Assembly: GCA_902826455.1 (NCBI GenBank) | Contig: CADEEV010000047.1 | Span: 1 to 35,302 of the forward strand | DNA from: an uncultured Acidobacteriota bacterium | Lineage (GTDB): Bacteria; Acidobacteriota; Vicinamibacteria; Fen-336 | Direction: 5' to 3' | Length of the DNA: 35,302 bases | In this document: positions 17,022 through 26,051 of the stretch, in pieces | Position numbering within the stretch: position 1 is the first letter of the stretch | Layout of the letters: each line of letters starts with the position of its first letter | Notes under the pieces: model-generated | Seen by the model: the letters and a program-made list of their open reading frames with translations, nothing else | What the model was told of the DNA's origin: nothing | Databases searched by the model: none | Program-made: the position numbers and the translations under genes

Positions 17022-18098
17022 ATGCCTGTGCTGGTCGCGCTTCTCGTCTCGGGGGCCGTCCTGTCGGCTCCGATCGAGGTCCTGCGTCGGGAGTACGACG
17101 GGTTCGTGCGCGGCACGCGCGACGGCGACCCAGCCGCCGCCGAGAGGCTCGCAGGATGGCCCGAAGCAGACGTCAAGGCCGCGGTCACGGACCTCATGGA
17201 GCGGTCTCGTGACCGCAAGACGAACGCGGGACCCGAGGATCGGGAGGCCGCGGCGCTCCTGCACACGGAAACCGGGTTCGCGCTCGCCGCCGGCCGGCAG
17301 GAGGCGGGAGCCGCGCTGCACCTCGGGAGCGCGCGCGACCTGGTGCAGGCTGCGAGCCGCGAGTTCGCCTGCTCCTGGTGGCTCGCGATGTCGTACCGGC
17401 AGGGCGGCGCTTCCGAGACGCTCCGCCAGGTCGAGGCCCTGGTGCAGGCCGACCGTGCCTGCGGCGATCTCCCGGAGCTCTGGCTCGCCCACGGCGCGCT
17501 GGCGGAGTTCATCTTCACGTTCGGTCCGGAGAGCCCGTCGCTGCGCTCCCGCGTCCTGGGGCGCGACCTGGAGCGCGTGACCAACAGCTCGCTCGTCCGG
17601 AAGCTGCTCGAGCCTCGTCCCAACGATCAGGGATCCCTCGCGGCCGGATACTACCGCCGCGTCCTGCGCGACGATCCGCGGCAGTGGGAGGCGCACCTGC
17701 GGCTCGCGCGATTCCTGCGACTCACGGGTCGTGCCGGCCAGGGCGTTCCACACCTCGAGGCCGTGCTCGAGGGCAGCCGCGAGCCGAAGGAGCGCTATCT
17801 CGCGCGGCTCTTCCTCGGCGACGCCCAGCTGCTGCAAGGGGCCCAGGCGGACGCGATCTCGAACCTCACGGCGGCAGCGCGGATGGGGCCCGGCGCTTTT
17901 GCCGCGGCAATCGCGCTCGGCCGGGCGCAACTCGGTGCCAGCGCCCCAGCGGCGGCGCGCTCCTCGCTCCTCGCCTACCTGTCCAGGGACACCGCGCTCG
18001 ACGTGATGGACCCCTGGGTCGCCTACAACGTGGGCGTGCCGCTCGACGGCCTCGCGCGCGCCATGGCTCGCCTGCACGAGCACGTGAAGCTGAAATGA
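17022..18098 (+). CDS. Secreted TPR-repeat protein of unknown function
   Basis: A 358-residue protein with a short N-terminal signal-like segment (MPVLVALLVSGAVLSAP). The rest is all-helical, with TPR-like repeats clearest at about 210-320: AGYYRRVLRDDPRQWEAHLRLARFLR, then LGDAQLLQGAQADAISNLTAAARMGPG. TPR domains bind other proteins; no enzyme motif is present. Its TGA overlaps the ATG of the VWA gene (ATGA), so the pair is translationally coupled and probably works together outside the cytoplasm. I do not recognise a more precise family. The start at 17022 was chosen over a long open upstream frame because it gives the signal peptide and sits at the shared promoter. Confidence 0.8.
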   Translation: MPVLVALLVSGAVLSAPIEVLRREYDGFVRGTRDGDPAAAERLAGWPEADVKAAVTDLMERSRDRKTNAGPEDREAAALLHTETGFALAAGRQEAGAALHLGSARDLVQAASREFACSWWLAMSYRQGGASETLRQVEALVQADRACGDLPELWLAHGALAEFIFTFGPESPSLRSRVLGRDLERVTNSSLVRKLLEPRPNDQGSLAAGYYRRVLRDDPRQWEAHLRLARFLRLTGRAGQGVPHLEAVLEGSREPKERYLARLFLGDAQLLQGAQADAISNLTAAARMGPGAFAAAIALGRAQLGASAPAAARSSLLAYLSRDTALDVMDPWVAYNVGVPLDGLARAMARLHEHVKLK

Positions 18099-18934
18099 CG
18101 AGTGCCCTTCTCGTCGCGGCGGTCCTGGCGCAGGCGCAGGTCCCGACGTTCGAGAGCCGCGTCGAATCCGTGCACGTCGACGTCCTCGTGAAGCGCGGCG
18201 ACGCCATCGTCTCCGGGCTGACGGCCGAGGACTTCGACGTCCGCGACCAGGGCATTTCCCAACGCGTGAGCCTCGTGGCGCGCGACACGATCGGCGTTCA
18301 CGCGTTGCTGGCCCTCGACGTCAGCGGCAGCGTCCGCGGCCAGCGCCTCGAGGACCTGAAGGCCGCGGTCCGCGCGTTCCTGTCGAAGCTCGAGGACCGC
18401 GATCGGGTGACGCTCCTCGCGTTCAACCACGGCGCGCGGCTGGTGGCGGGACCGGCCGCGTCCGCCGCCCAGGTCGAGGCGGCGCTCACGAGCCTCGAGG
18501 CCGGCGGCGGCACGGCGCTCCACGACGCGCTGGTCGCGGGGCTGATCCTCGCGGACGCCGGCGCCGGGCGGCCGGCGCTGCTCGCCTTCAGCGACGGCGA
18601 TAATCGGCTGAGCTGGACGTCGCCCGAGGCGCTCGTGGAGACCGCGCGCGCCTCCGAGGCCGTGATCTACACCATCGGCGCCGGCTCCCTGGGCGCCTCC
18701 GGTCGCACGCTGCTCGAGGATCTGGCCGACCAGACGGGCGGTGCCGTGCGCGAGGCCCGCGACGGCGCTTCGTTGCGCGCGGCCTTCGGGCAGATCCTGT
18801 CGGAGCTGCGCGGCCGGTACCTGCTGCGCTACGAGCCGACCGGCGTCGAGACGCCGGGCTGGCACAAGCTCGAGGTGAAGCTGAAGGGCCGCTCCGGGGA
18901 CGCGCGCGCCCGGCGCGGATATCTCCGCCGCTAG
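18095..18934 (+). CDS. Secreted VWA-domain protein, acidobacterial VWFA-related type
   Basis: A 279-residue protein with a short signal-like N-terminus (MTSALLVAAVLAQAQ). It begins with a beta domain, VESVHVDVLVKRGDAIVSGL, followed by LTAEDFDVRDQGI. This order is typical of the VWFA-related family (TIGR03436) that is greatly expanded in Acidobacteria. A von Willebrand A domain follows, with an intact MIDAS: DVSGS, the Thr in GGGTALHDAL, and the Asp in FSDGDNRL. VWA domains bind protein partners through a metal ion. The C-terminal LRGRYLLRYEPTG also fits that family. It is coupled to the TPR gene by ATGA. Lhr follows 49 bp on with its own likely promoter. Confidence 0.88.
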   Translation: MTSALLVAAVLAQAQVPTFESRVESVHVDVLVKRGDAIVSGLTAEDFDVRDQGISQRVSLVARDTIGVHALLALDVSGSVRGQRLEDLKAAVRAFLSKLEDRDRVTLLAFNHGARLVAGPAASAAQVEAALTSLEAGGGTALHDALVAGLILADAGAGRPALLAFSDGDNRLSWTSPEALVETARASEAVIYTIGAGSLGASGRTLLEDLADQTGGAVREARDGASLRAAFGQILSELRGRYLLRYEPTGVETPGWHKLEVKLKGRSGDARARRGYLRR

Positions 18935-18971
18935 CGCCCGCAAACGGACCAGCCCGAACCGGCGCGGCGGC

Positions 18972-18977
18972 TATGAT
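18972..18977 (+). promoter_or_regulatory. -10 element giving a leaderless lhr transcript
   Basis: TATGAT ends exactly 6 bp before the TTG start at 18984, the distance at which transcription normally starts on the start codon itself. No Shine-Dalgarno is present. A -35 is not recognisable. Confidence 0.45.
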
Positions 18978-18983
18978 CGAGGC

Positions 18984-21900
18984 TTGGCCCGCCCGTCGCT
19001 TCCCGACGCCTTCCACGACGCGACACGGGAGTGGTTCGCCGACGCGTTCCCGGCCGGGCCCACGCGCGCCCAGTCCCTGGGCTGGCCCGAGATCCTGTCC
19101 GGCCACTCGGCCCTGATCTTCGCGCCCACGGGCTCGGGCAAGACGCTTGCCGCGTTCCTTGCCGCGATCGATCGTCTGATGTTCGCACCCGTGCCCGAGA
19201 AGGCCGCCCGCTGCCGGGTCGTCTACATCTCGCCGATGCGGGCGCTCGCGGTCGACGTCGAGCGCAACCTGCGGGCGCCCCTGGCCGGGATCGGTCGCGT
19301 CGCGGAGCAGCGTGGCATCGCCTTCCACGCGCCGACCGTCAGCATACGCACGGGGGACACGCCGGCCAGCGAGCGTGCGAAGCTCAACCGCCAGCCCGCG
19401 GACGTCCTCATCACCACGCCGGAGTCGCTGTTCCTGGTGCTCACGTCCGAGGCTCACCGCATGCTGGTCTCGACCGAGGTCGTGATCGTCGACGAGATCC
19501 ACGCGCTGGTCGGCACCAAGCGCGGCGCCCATCTGACCCTCAGTCTCGAGCGGCTCCAGGAGATCGCCCGGAAGCCTCCGCAGCGTCTTGGCCTCTCGGC
19601 CACGCAGCGGCCCCTCGAGGAGGTGGCGCGCTTCCTGGGCGGCGGGCGCAAGGTCCACATCGTGGATGCCGGGGCGAAGAAGGTCTTCGATCTCAAGGTG
19701 GAGGTGCCGGTCGAGGACATGTCGCGCCTCGGCCAGGTGATCGAGGCCGATCCGCTGGCCGCCGAGCCGCTCGAGATCCCCGAGGGCCCCGCGAGCGCGG
19801 TCAAGCGCCGCTCGATCTGGCCGGCCATCCACCCGCGCCTGCTCGAGCTGATCCGGGCCCACCGCTCGACGATCCTGTTCGTGAACAGCCGGCGGCTGGC
19901 GGAGCGCCTGGCCGGCGCCCTCAACGAGCTGGCCGGCGAGGACCTGGTGCGCGCCCATCACGGCTCGATCGCCCGCGAGGAGCGGCTCCTCATCGAAGAT
20001 GCGTTGAAGACGGGCCAGCTGCGAGCCATGGTCGCGACCTCGTCCCTGGAGCTCGGCATCGACATGGGCGCGGTTGATCTCGTCGTCCAGATCGAGACCC
20101 CGCCGTCGGTCGCGAGCGGCATCCAGCGCATCGGCCGCGCCGGCCACCAGGCGGGAGCGGTCTCTCGCGGCGTCATCTTCCCGAAGTACCGGGGCGATCT
20201 GCTGGCGACGGCCGCCATCACGCGCGCCATCAAGGAAGGCGAGGTCGAGACGACGCGGGTACCGGCGAACCCGCTCGACGTCCTGGCGCAGCAGCTCGTC
20301 GCGACGGTCGCCATGGGCGAGCGTTCGATCGACGACCTGTTCGCCCTGGCGCGCCGCGCGGCGCCCTTCGCGAAGCTGCCACGCGCCCAGTTCGACGGCG
20401 TCCTCGACATGCTTTCGGGCCGCTATCCCTCCGACGAGTTCGCCGAGCTGCGCCCTCGCGTCACCTGGGACCGGCTGCGCGGCACGGTGCGGGCCCGGGA
20501 CGGCGCCAAGCGCCTCGCGATCGCGAACGCCGGCACGATCCCCGACCGCGGCCTGTTCGGCGTCTTCCTCGCGGGGGACGAGAACAAGGGTGCGCGGCGC
20601 GTGGGCGAGCTCGACGAGGAGATGGTGTTCGAGAGCGGCGTCGGCGACGTGTTCGTGCTCGGCGCCTCGAGCTGGCGCATCGCCGAGATCACGCGCGACC
20701 GCGTCTTCGTCGTGCCGGCTCCCGGGCAGGGCGGGCAGATGCCGTTCTGGCGCGGCGATCGCTCGTTCCGTCCGGTCGATCTCGGCCAGTCGATCGGCCG
20801 GCTGACGCGCGAGCTCGTCGCGGCGACGCCCGCCAAGGGCATCGCGCGTCTCGTGGCCGACCACGATCTCGACCTTCTCGCGGCCACCAACCTGATGGCC
20901 TACCTCAAGGACCAGAAGGACGCCACGGGCGCCGTGCCCGACGACCGCACGCTCGTGCTCGAGCGCACCCGTGACGAGATGGGGGACTGGAGGCTGTGCC
21001 TGCTCTCGCCTTTCGGGGGCCGGGTCCACGCGCCCCTGGCCCTCGCGATCGAGGCCCGCCTGCTCGCGGCCGGCGAGCCCGAGGTCGACGCGATCTGGAG
21101 CGACGACGGCATCATCGTGAGGCTGCCCGACCGCGAGCGGCTGCCCGACGCGGCAGCGCTCCTGCCGTCGCCCGACGAGATCGAGGACCTGGTCGTCGCG
21201 TCGCTCGGCGGGAGCGCGATGTTCGCGGGCCACTTCCGGCAGGCCGCGGCCCGGGCCCTGCTCCTGCCGCGCCGGCGCCCCGGCTTGCGCACGCCGCTCT
21301 GGATGCAGCGCAAGCGGGCTCACGACCTCCTGACCGTGGCCGCGCGCTACGGCTCGTTCCCGATGATCCTCGAGGCCTACCGCGAATGCCTGCAGGACGT
21401 CTTCGACCTGCCGGGCCTCGTGGATCTCTCGAGGCGCATCGCGCGCCGCGAGCTGCGCCTCGTGACCGTCGACACTCCCGTGCCTTCGCCCTTCGCGTCG
21501 GCGCTGCTCTTCGGCTACGTCGCAAACTACCTCTACGAAGGCGATGCGCCGCTCGCCGAGCGCCGGGCCCAGGCCCTGTCCGTCGACCAGTCGCAACTGC
21601 GCGAGCTGCTGGGCGAGGCCGAGCTCCGGGAGCTGCTCGATCCCAAGGCTCTCGAGGACACGGAGCTCGCGCTGCAGGGCCTGACCGAGACGACGCGAGC
21701 CCACAGCGCCGATCGCATCCACGACCTGCTCCTGCGCGTCGGGGACCTGAGCCATGCGGAGCTCGGCGCCCGGAGCGAGCCCGGCTCTTCCCTCGATGGC
21801 TGGCTCGAGTCCCTGGCCCGCGAGGTGCGCCTGCTGCGCGTGACGATCGCGCGCGAGGAGCGCTACGTCGCGGTCGAGGACGCGGGCCGCTTCCGCGATG

Positions 21901-23441
21901 CCCTGGGCCTGCCGCCGCCCGCCGGTCTTCCCGCCGCCTATCTCGAGCCCGTGCCGGAACCCGTCGAGAGCCTGGTCGCCCGTTATGCGCGCACCCACGC
22001 GCCGTTCCGGGCGGTGGAGGTGGCGCGCCGCTTCGGCCTCGGCGAGGGCGCCGTCGAATCCGCGCTGCGCCGTCTCGCCGACAACGGCCGGGTTCTCGAA
22101 GGCGAGTTCCGGCCCGGCGGCCGTGGGCGCGAGTGGTGCGATCCCGCCGTGCTCGCCACGATCCGGCGCCGCTCGCTCGCGGCGCTGCGCCAGCAGGTCG
22201 AGCCGGCCGAGCCCGAGGCGCTGGGCCGCCTGCTGCTCGACTGGCACGGCATCGTGACCGCCGGCGCCGCGCCCCGCAGCGGCCCGGACGCGCTGCTCGA
22301 CGTGATCGAGCAGCTCCAGGGCGTCGCGATCCCCGCATCGATCCTCGAGTCCGAGGTGCTCCCCGCGCGTCTCGCCGACTATCGCGGCTCCGACCTCGAC
22401 GCGTTGTGCGCCGCGGGCGAGGTGGTGTGGGCCGGGCTCGGAACCCTCGGGGAGCGCGACGGCCGGGTCGGCCTCTACCTGGCCGAGGATCTTCCGCTGC
22501 TCCACCAGCCCGGCGACGCGCCCGACCAGGCGATCCACGCGACGATCCGCGCCTACCTCGCGCGCAGCGGCGCGAGCTTCTTCGATGCCGTCCATGCCGC
22601 CGTCGGCGGGGGGCTCACGCGGCCCACCCTCGAGGCGATCTGGGACCTCGTGTGGTCGGGCGAACTGACGAACGACAGCCCGGCCGCGCTGCGCTCGTTC
22701 CTGCGAGCTCATGCGAGCCGCAGCCGGGACCGCCGCTTCCGGCCGTTGACGGCCTTCCGCTCGCGCCGCGCCGCGCCCGCGAGCGCCTCGGGGCGCTGGT
22801 CGCTGCTTCCGCCGTCTACGGCCTCGGCGACCGAGCGCGTCGCCGCGCGCGCCGAGCAGCTCCTGGCCCGCCACGGCGTCGTGACCCGGGACGCCGTCGC
22901 GGCCGAGGGCTTCCCGGGCGGCTTCGCGGCGCTCTACCCCGTGCTCGCGGCGCTCGAGGAGGCGGGCCGCATCCGTCGCGGCTACTTCGTGCGCGGGCTC
23001 GGCGGCTCGCAGTTCGCGCATCCCGGGGCGCTCGAGCGCCTGCGCGCGCTGCGCGACGCGGCGCTGCCCGAGGCCGCGGTCGTGGTGGCGGCGACGGACC
23101 CGGCGAACCCGTACGGCGCCGCCTTGCCCTGGCCGGAGCATGGGGATGTGCGTCTGCAGCGCGCGGCCGGGGCCCACGTCTTCCTGTGGGGCGGTGCTCT
23201 CGTGGCGTCGCTCGCGCGCGGCGAGCGCGAGCTGACCCTGTTCCTGCCGCCTGACGAGCCGCAGCGCGGCGCCACGGCGAAGGCGATCGCCCACGGTTTC
23301 GCCGCGTGGGCGGCGCGGAGCGGCCGCACCTTCTTCGGCGAAACCAGCGCCGATGGCGTGGCACTGGGCCGCAGCCCGCTGGCGCCCCACCTGCTCGCGG
23401 CCGGGTTCGCGCCCGCTGGTGGCGGCTTCCGGAGGACCTGA
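18984..23441 (+). CDS. lhr: Lhr-type ATP-dependent helicase (full-length, with C-terminal extension)
   Basis: A 1485-residue superfamily 2 helicase. Walker A APTGSGKT (47-54), the Ia-type YISPMRALAVDVERN, DEIH (170-173), LSATQRPLEEVARFLGG (III) and HRIGRAGH-like QRIGRAGHQAG (VI) are present. Residues to about 860 match Lhr-Core, with its winged-helix domain; the remainder is the large C-terminal extension found in full-length bacterial Lhr such as E. coli (about 1540 residues), where a uracil-DNA glycosylase activity has been reported. Lhr unwinds 3'-5' at RNA-DNA hybrids and DNA damage. A TTG at 18984 is taken as the start since TATGAT sits 6 bp upstream. A Nei-like glycosylase gene overlaps its stop. 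Confidence 0.97.
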   Translation: MARPSLPDAFHDATREWFADAFPAGPTRAQSLGWPEILSGHSALIFAPTGSGKTLAAFLAAIDRLMFAPVPEKAARCRVVYISPMRALAVDVERNLRAPLAGIGRVAEQRGIAFHAPTVSIRTGDTPASERAKLNRQPADVLITTPESLFLVLTSEAHRMLVSTEVVIVDEIHALVGTKRGAHLTLSLERLQEIARKPPQRLGLSATQRPLEEVARFLGGGRKVHIVDAGAKKVFDLKVEVPVEDMSRLGQVIEADPLAAEPLEIPEGPASAVKRRSIWPAIHPRLLELIRAHRSTILFVNSRRLAERLAGALNELAGEDLVRAHHGSIAREERLLIEDALKTGQLRAMVATSSLELGIDMGAVDLVVQIETPPSVASGIQRIGRAGHQAGAVSRGVIFPKYRGDLLATAAITRAIKEGEVETTRVPANPLDVLAQQLVATVAMGERSIDDLFALARRAAPFAKLPRAQFDGVLDMLSGRYPSDEFAELRPRVTWDRLRGTVRARDGAKRLAIANAGTIPDRGLFGVFLAGDENKGARRVGELDEEMVFESGVGDVFVLGASSWRIAEITRDRVFVVPAPGQGGQMPFWRGDRSFRPVDLGQSIGRLTRELVAATPAKGIARLVADHDLDLLAATNLMAYLKDQKDATGAVPDDRTLVLERTRDEMGDWRLCLLSPFGGRVHAPLALAIEARLLAAGEPEVDAIWSDDGIIVRLPDRERLPDAAALLPSPDEIEDLVVASLGGSAMFAGHFRQAAARALLLPRRRPGLRTPLWMQRKRAHDLLTVAARYGSFPMILEAYRECLQDVFDLPGLVDLSRRIARRELRLVTVDTPVPSPFASALLFGYVANYLYEGDAPLAERRAQALSVDQSQLRELLGEAELRELLDPKALEDTELALQGLTETTRAHSADRIHDLLLRVGDLSHAELGARSEPGSSLDGWLESLAREVRLLRVTIAREERYVAVEDAGRFRDALGLPPPAGLPAAYLEPVPEPVESLVARYARTHAPFRAVEVARRFGLGEGAVESALRRLADNGRVLEGEFRPGGRGREWCDPAVLATIRRRSLAALRQQVEPAEPEALGRLLLDWHGIVTAGAAPRSGPDALLDVIEQLQGVAIPASILESEVLPARLADYRGSDLDALCAAGEVVWAGLGTLGERDGRVGLYLAEDLPLLHQPGDAPDQAIHATIRAYLARSGASFFDAVHAAVGGGLTRPTLEAIWDLVWSGELTNDSPAALRSFLRAHASRSRDRRFRPLTAFRSRRAAPASASGRWSLLPPSTASATERVAARAEQLLARHGVVTRDAVAAEGFPGGFAALYPVLAALEEAGRIRRGYFVRGLGGSQFAHPGALERLRALRDAALPEAAVVVAATDPANPYGAALPWPEHGDVRLQRAAGAHVFLWGGALVASLARGERELTLFLPPDEPQRGATAKAIAHGFAAWAARSGRTFFGETSADGVALGRSPLAPHLLAAGFAPAGGGFRRT

Positions 23442-24235
23442 TGCCGGAGGGCGACACCATCTTCCGGGCCGCGCGCACGCTCCACGGGGTCCTGGCGGGG
23501 CGGGTCGTGACCCGCTTCCAGTCGCCCCGCGCCGGCGTCGAGGTCCTCGCCACGCGGCTCCACGTCGTCGGGAGCACCGTGGAACGCGTCGAGGCGAGAG
23601 GCAAGCACCTGCTGATGCGCTTCTCGGGCGGCGCCGTGCTGCACACCCACATGCGCATGCACGGGAGCTGGCACACCTACCGTCGCGCCACGCGCTGGCG
23701 CCAGCCGGCCCACGCCATGCGCGTGCTGGTCGAGACCGGGGACGTGCTCGCCGTGTGCTTCGACGCCCCGGTGGTCGAGCTCCTGGCGCCGGGAGAGGAG
23801 GCCGCCCACCCGGCTCTCGCCAGCCTCGGCACGGACCTGCTCGGCGCCGACTTCGACGCGGGCCGGGCCCGGAGCGCGCTGCGCGCGCGACCCGACCTCG
23901 AGATCGGCGTCGCGCTGCTCGACCAGCGCGCTCTCGCCGGCATCGGCAACGTCTACAAGTCCGAGGTCCTGTTCCTGTGCGGCGTCGATCCCTTCCGGCG
24001 GGTCGCGAGCCTGGACGACGCGAGCCTGGAGCGGCTCGTCGCGACGGCGGCGCGAGAGCTGCGTCGCAACGTCTCGCGCAACGAGCGGCGCACCACCACG
24101 GCGCTCGCCGGTCCGCCGCTGTGGGTCTATCGCCGCAAGGGCCAGGCCTGCCGGCGCTGCGGCGCCGCGATCGAGAGGCGGCTGCAGGGGGACCAGGCGC
24201 GCTCCACCTATTGGTGTCCCGCCTGTCAGACGTAG
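23441..24235 (+). CDS. nei: Endonuclease VIII-like (Nei family) DNA glycosylase/AP lyase
   Basis: A 264-residue Fpg/Nei-family enzyme, removing oxidised bases and nicking the abasic site. The mature N-terminus PEGDTIFRAA has the catalytic Pro2 and Glu3; EARGKHLLMRFSGG has the conserved Lys. An H2TH domain (about 130-215, including LLDQRALAGIGNVYKSE) and a C-terminal zinc finger CRRCG...CPAC follow. The EGDTI form is Nei-like, not Fpg (which has PE-LPEV). Coupling with lhr is tight: TGATG, with a Shine-Dalgarno GGAGGA 5 bp from the ATG inside the lhr end. The pair forms a clear DNA-repair module. Confidence 0.95.
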   Translation: MPEGDTIFRAARTLHGVLAGRVVTRFQSPRAGVEVLATRLHVVGSTVERVEARGKHLLMRFSGGAVLHTHMRMHGSWHTYRRATRWRQPAHAMRVLVETGDVLAVCFDAPVVELLAPGEEAAHPALASLGTDLLGADFDAGRARSALRARPDLEIGVALLDQRALAGIGNVYKSEVLFLCGVDPFRRVASLDDASLERLVATAARELRRNVSRNERRTTTALAGPPLWVYRRKGQACRRCGAAIERRLQGDQARSTYWCPACQT

Positions 24236-24242
24236 CGGCGGG

Positions 24243-24893
24243 CTAGCTCTTCTTCTTGACGATCAGCGCGGTGATCGCGCCGAAGATCATGCCGCCGACG
24301 ACGGTCATGTAGATCCACACCGTCATCTGCGGCAGCAGGCCGATCCACAGCCACTTGACGAACGGGGTCATCGCCGCGACCTGGGGCGATTCCGGAGGCG
24401 CCACGTCGTAGTGCGTTCCCCAGTTCCCGAGGATCGCGAAGAGCATCAGGATCGCGACGGGGATGCGGGCCGCGAAAGCGTACGCGACGAGGGTGCGGCC
24501 GAGCGCCCTCCAACCCGGGTACGCGATGAGGATGGAGACGATCGAGGCGATCACGAACACGACGAGCTGGCCGAGCATGGGGAGCTTGAAGACGCCCATG
24601 GCGAGGACGAGGGCTCCGGCATTCACGGCGAAGGCCAGGAACGCGAGGCCGAAGGCCTTGAGGGCGCTCGCCGGGCCATGGCCCAGCCGCACCAGCTTCA
24701 CGGCGAAGTAGATGCCGAGGATCGGGATCAGCCAGCTGATTCCCACCGGGGCGGCGCCGCCGCCCGCGGACTTGTTGAAGAGGGCCGGCGACCAGCTCTG
24801 CAGCTCGCCCACGAGGCGCAGCAGGGTGACCGCGAAGGTGATCACGGCCGGCACCAGGATCAACTGCCCGACGGGAACGCCTTCGTCCTTCAT
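24243..24893 (-). CDS. Integral membrane protein of unknown function
   Basis: A 216-residue protein with five or six hydrophobic segments, a long loop after the first (about 30-48, ELQSWSPALFNKSAGGG), a central AYPGWRALGRTLVAYAFAARIPVAILMLFA segment and a positively charged C-terminus (IVKKKS). The general form recalls Yip1-type bundles but no family motif is certain. I chose the ATG at 24893 because GAGGTGA lies 5 bp before it; a GTG two codons earlier is possible. It is the last gene after the FabH-like and glycosyltransferase genes, with a 19-bp gap, and converges on nei. Confidence 0.7.
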   Translation of the reverse strand: MKDEGVPVGQLILVPAVITFAVTLLRLVGELQSWSPALFNKSAGGGAAPVGISWLIPILGIYFAVKLVRLGHGPASALKAFGLAFLAFAVNAGALVLAMGVFKLPMLGQLVVFVIASIVSILIAYPGWRALGRTLVAYAFAARIPVAILMLFAILGNWGTHYDVAPPESPQVAAMTPFVKWLWIGLLPQMTVWIYMTVVGGMIFGAITALIVKKKS

Positions 24894-24912
24894 GGTCACC
24901 TCGGTGGCGGGA

Positions 24913-26049
24913 TCATACGCCCGTCAGGGTCTCGATCTGCTCGGCGACGGCGTGGGCGGCGCGTGGACGGCCGAGGCCGCGGGCGGCGCGCGCCATGGCC
25001 GCGAGGCGCGCGGGCGCCTCCAGGAGCCGGGCGATGCGAGCGCCGATCGTGAGCGGGTTCTCGCCGCTGATCGCGGCGCCTTCCTCGAAGAGCATGGTGG
25101 CGTTGCGTGTCTCCTGCCCGGGGATCGGGTTCGTGACGACGAGTGGCAGGCCGCGGGCGAGCGCTTCCGACGTGGTGAGGCCGCCGGGCTTCGTGACGGC
25201 CAGCGTCGCGAGGGCCATCCACTCGTGCATCTCGCGGGTGAAGCCGAGGACGCGGGTCGGGAGAGGTGCCGCCTCAGCGCGCTTCTCGAGGCGAGCGCGA
25301 AGAGCTTCGTTGCGGCCGGCCACCACCACGAGGCGGGCGCCGCGCAGCGTCGACCACAGGCTCTCGACGAGGGCCTCGATCGGCCCGACTCCGAGGCCGC
25401 CCGCCAGCACGAGCAGCAGGGGACGCTCGTCGGCGACGGCGTGTTTCGCGCGCAGCGCCTGCAGGTCGGGCTTCTCGGCGAAGACGGGATCGATGGGGAT
25501 GCCCGTGACCTTGATCGAGTCCGTCGCGGCGCCGAGCGCCGCCAGGTGGATGCGGTTGTCCTCGCGGGCGACGCAATAACGGTCGACCCCGGGACAGTGC
25601 CAGAAGCGGTGGACGTCGAAGTCCGTGACGACCACCAGGTGCGGCGCCGCGAAACGGCGTCGCTTCTTCTCGTGGGCCACGATCGCGGCGGGCAGGAAGT
25701 GGGTGTGGGCCACGACGTCCGGCTCGAACTCCCGCAGGAACCTCACGAAGGGCCGCGTGTTGAGCCGCTCCAGGAGGCCGCGCAGCCGTTCGGCCGTCTT
25801 GTGCCTGGGAGGCCGGTTGGTCTTGTCGTAGAGCACCCCGAGCAGCTCCGGGGCGTGGTTCACGAAGTCGACGTAGCCCTGGCCGTAGAGCCTCCGGAAC
25901 GACGGCGGCGTCAGCGTGAGGGTGTCGACGTGGCCCACTTCGGCGCCGGGGAAGCGCCGCCGGCACGCGGCCTCCACCGCCTCGGCCGCGCGCAGGTGTC
26001 CAGCGCCCGCCGAGGCCGACAGCACGAGGATGCGGCGGGGCCGAGGCAT
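24913..26049 (-). CDS. MGDG-synthase/processive diacylglycerol glycosyltransferase-like GT28
   Basis: A 378-residue glycosyltransferase. The N-terminal ILVLSASAGAGHLRAAEAVE (His18) is the MGDG-synthase signature; HTHFLPAAIVAHEKKRR and VVVTDFDVHRFWHCPGVDRY follow, typical of the N domain. The C-terminal GT28 half has VVAGRNEALRARLE, GFTREMHEWMALATLAVTKPGGLTTSEAL and PIPGQETRNATML. Family members such as plant MGD1 and bacterial UgtP transfer a sugar from a nucleotide donor to diacylglycerol at the membrane. The donor and exact lipid here are unknown. The ATG at 26049 lies 2 bp past the FabH-like stop, so translation is coupled. MurG, the other GT28 family, differs in its N-terminal motif. Confidence 0.88.
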   Translation of the reverse strand: MPRPRRILVLSASAGAGHLRAAEAVEAACRRRFPGAEVGHVDTLTLTPPSFRRLYGQGYVDFVNHAPELLGVLYDKTNRPPRHKTAERLRGLLERLNTRPFVRFLREFEPDVVAHTHFLPAAIVAHEKKRRRFAAPHLVVVTDFDVHRFWHCPGVDRYCVAREDNRIHLAALGAATDSIKVTGIPIDPVFAEKPDLQALRAKHAVADERPLLLVLAGGLGVGPIEALVESLWSTLRGARLVVVAGRNEALRARLEKRAEAAPLPTRVLGFTREMHEWMALATLAVTKPGGLTTSEALARGLPLVVTNPIPGQETRNATMLFEEGAAISGENPLTIGARIARLLEAPARLAAMARAARGLGRPRAAHAVAEQIETLTGV

Positions 26050-26051
26050 CT

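Noticed and set aside
18588-23390. A 1600-codon open frame on the minus strand opposite lhr.
   Set aside because: It is an artefact of strong third-position GC bias. The translation is low-complexity Arg/Ala/Gly/Glu-rich with no motif, while the plus-strand frame has all helicase motifs.
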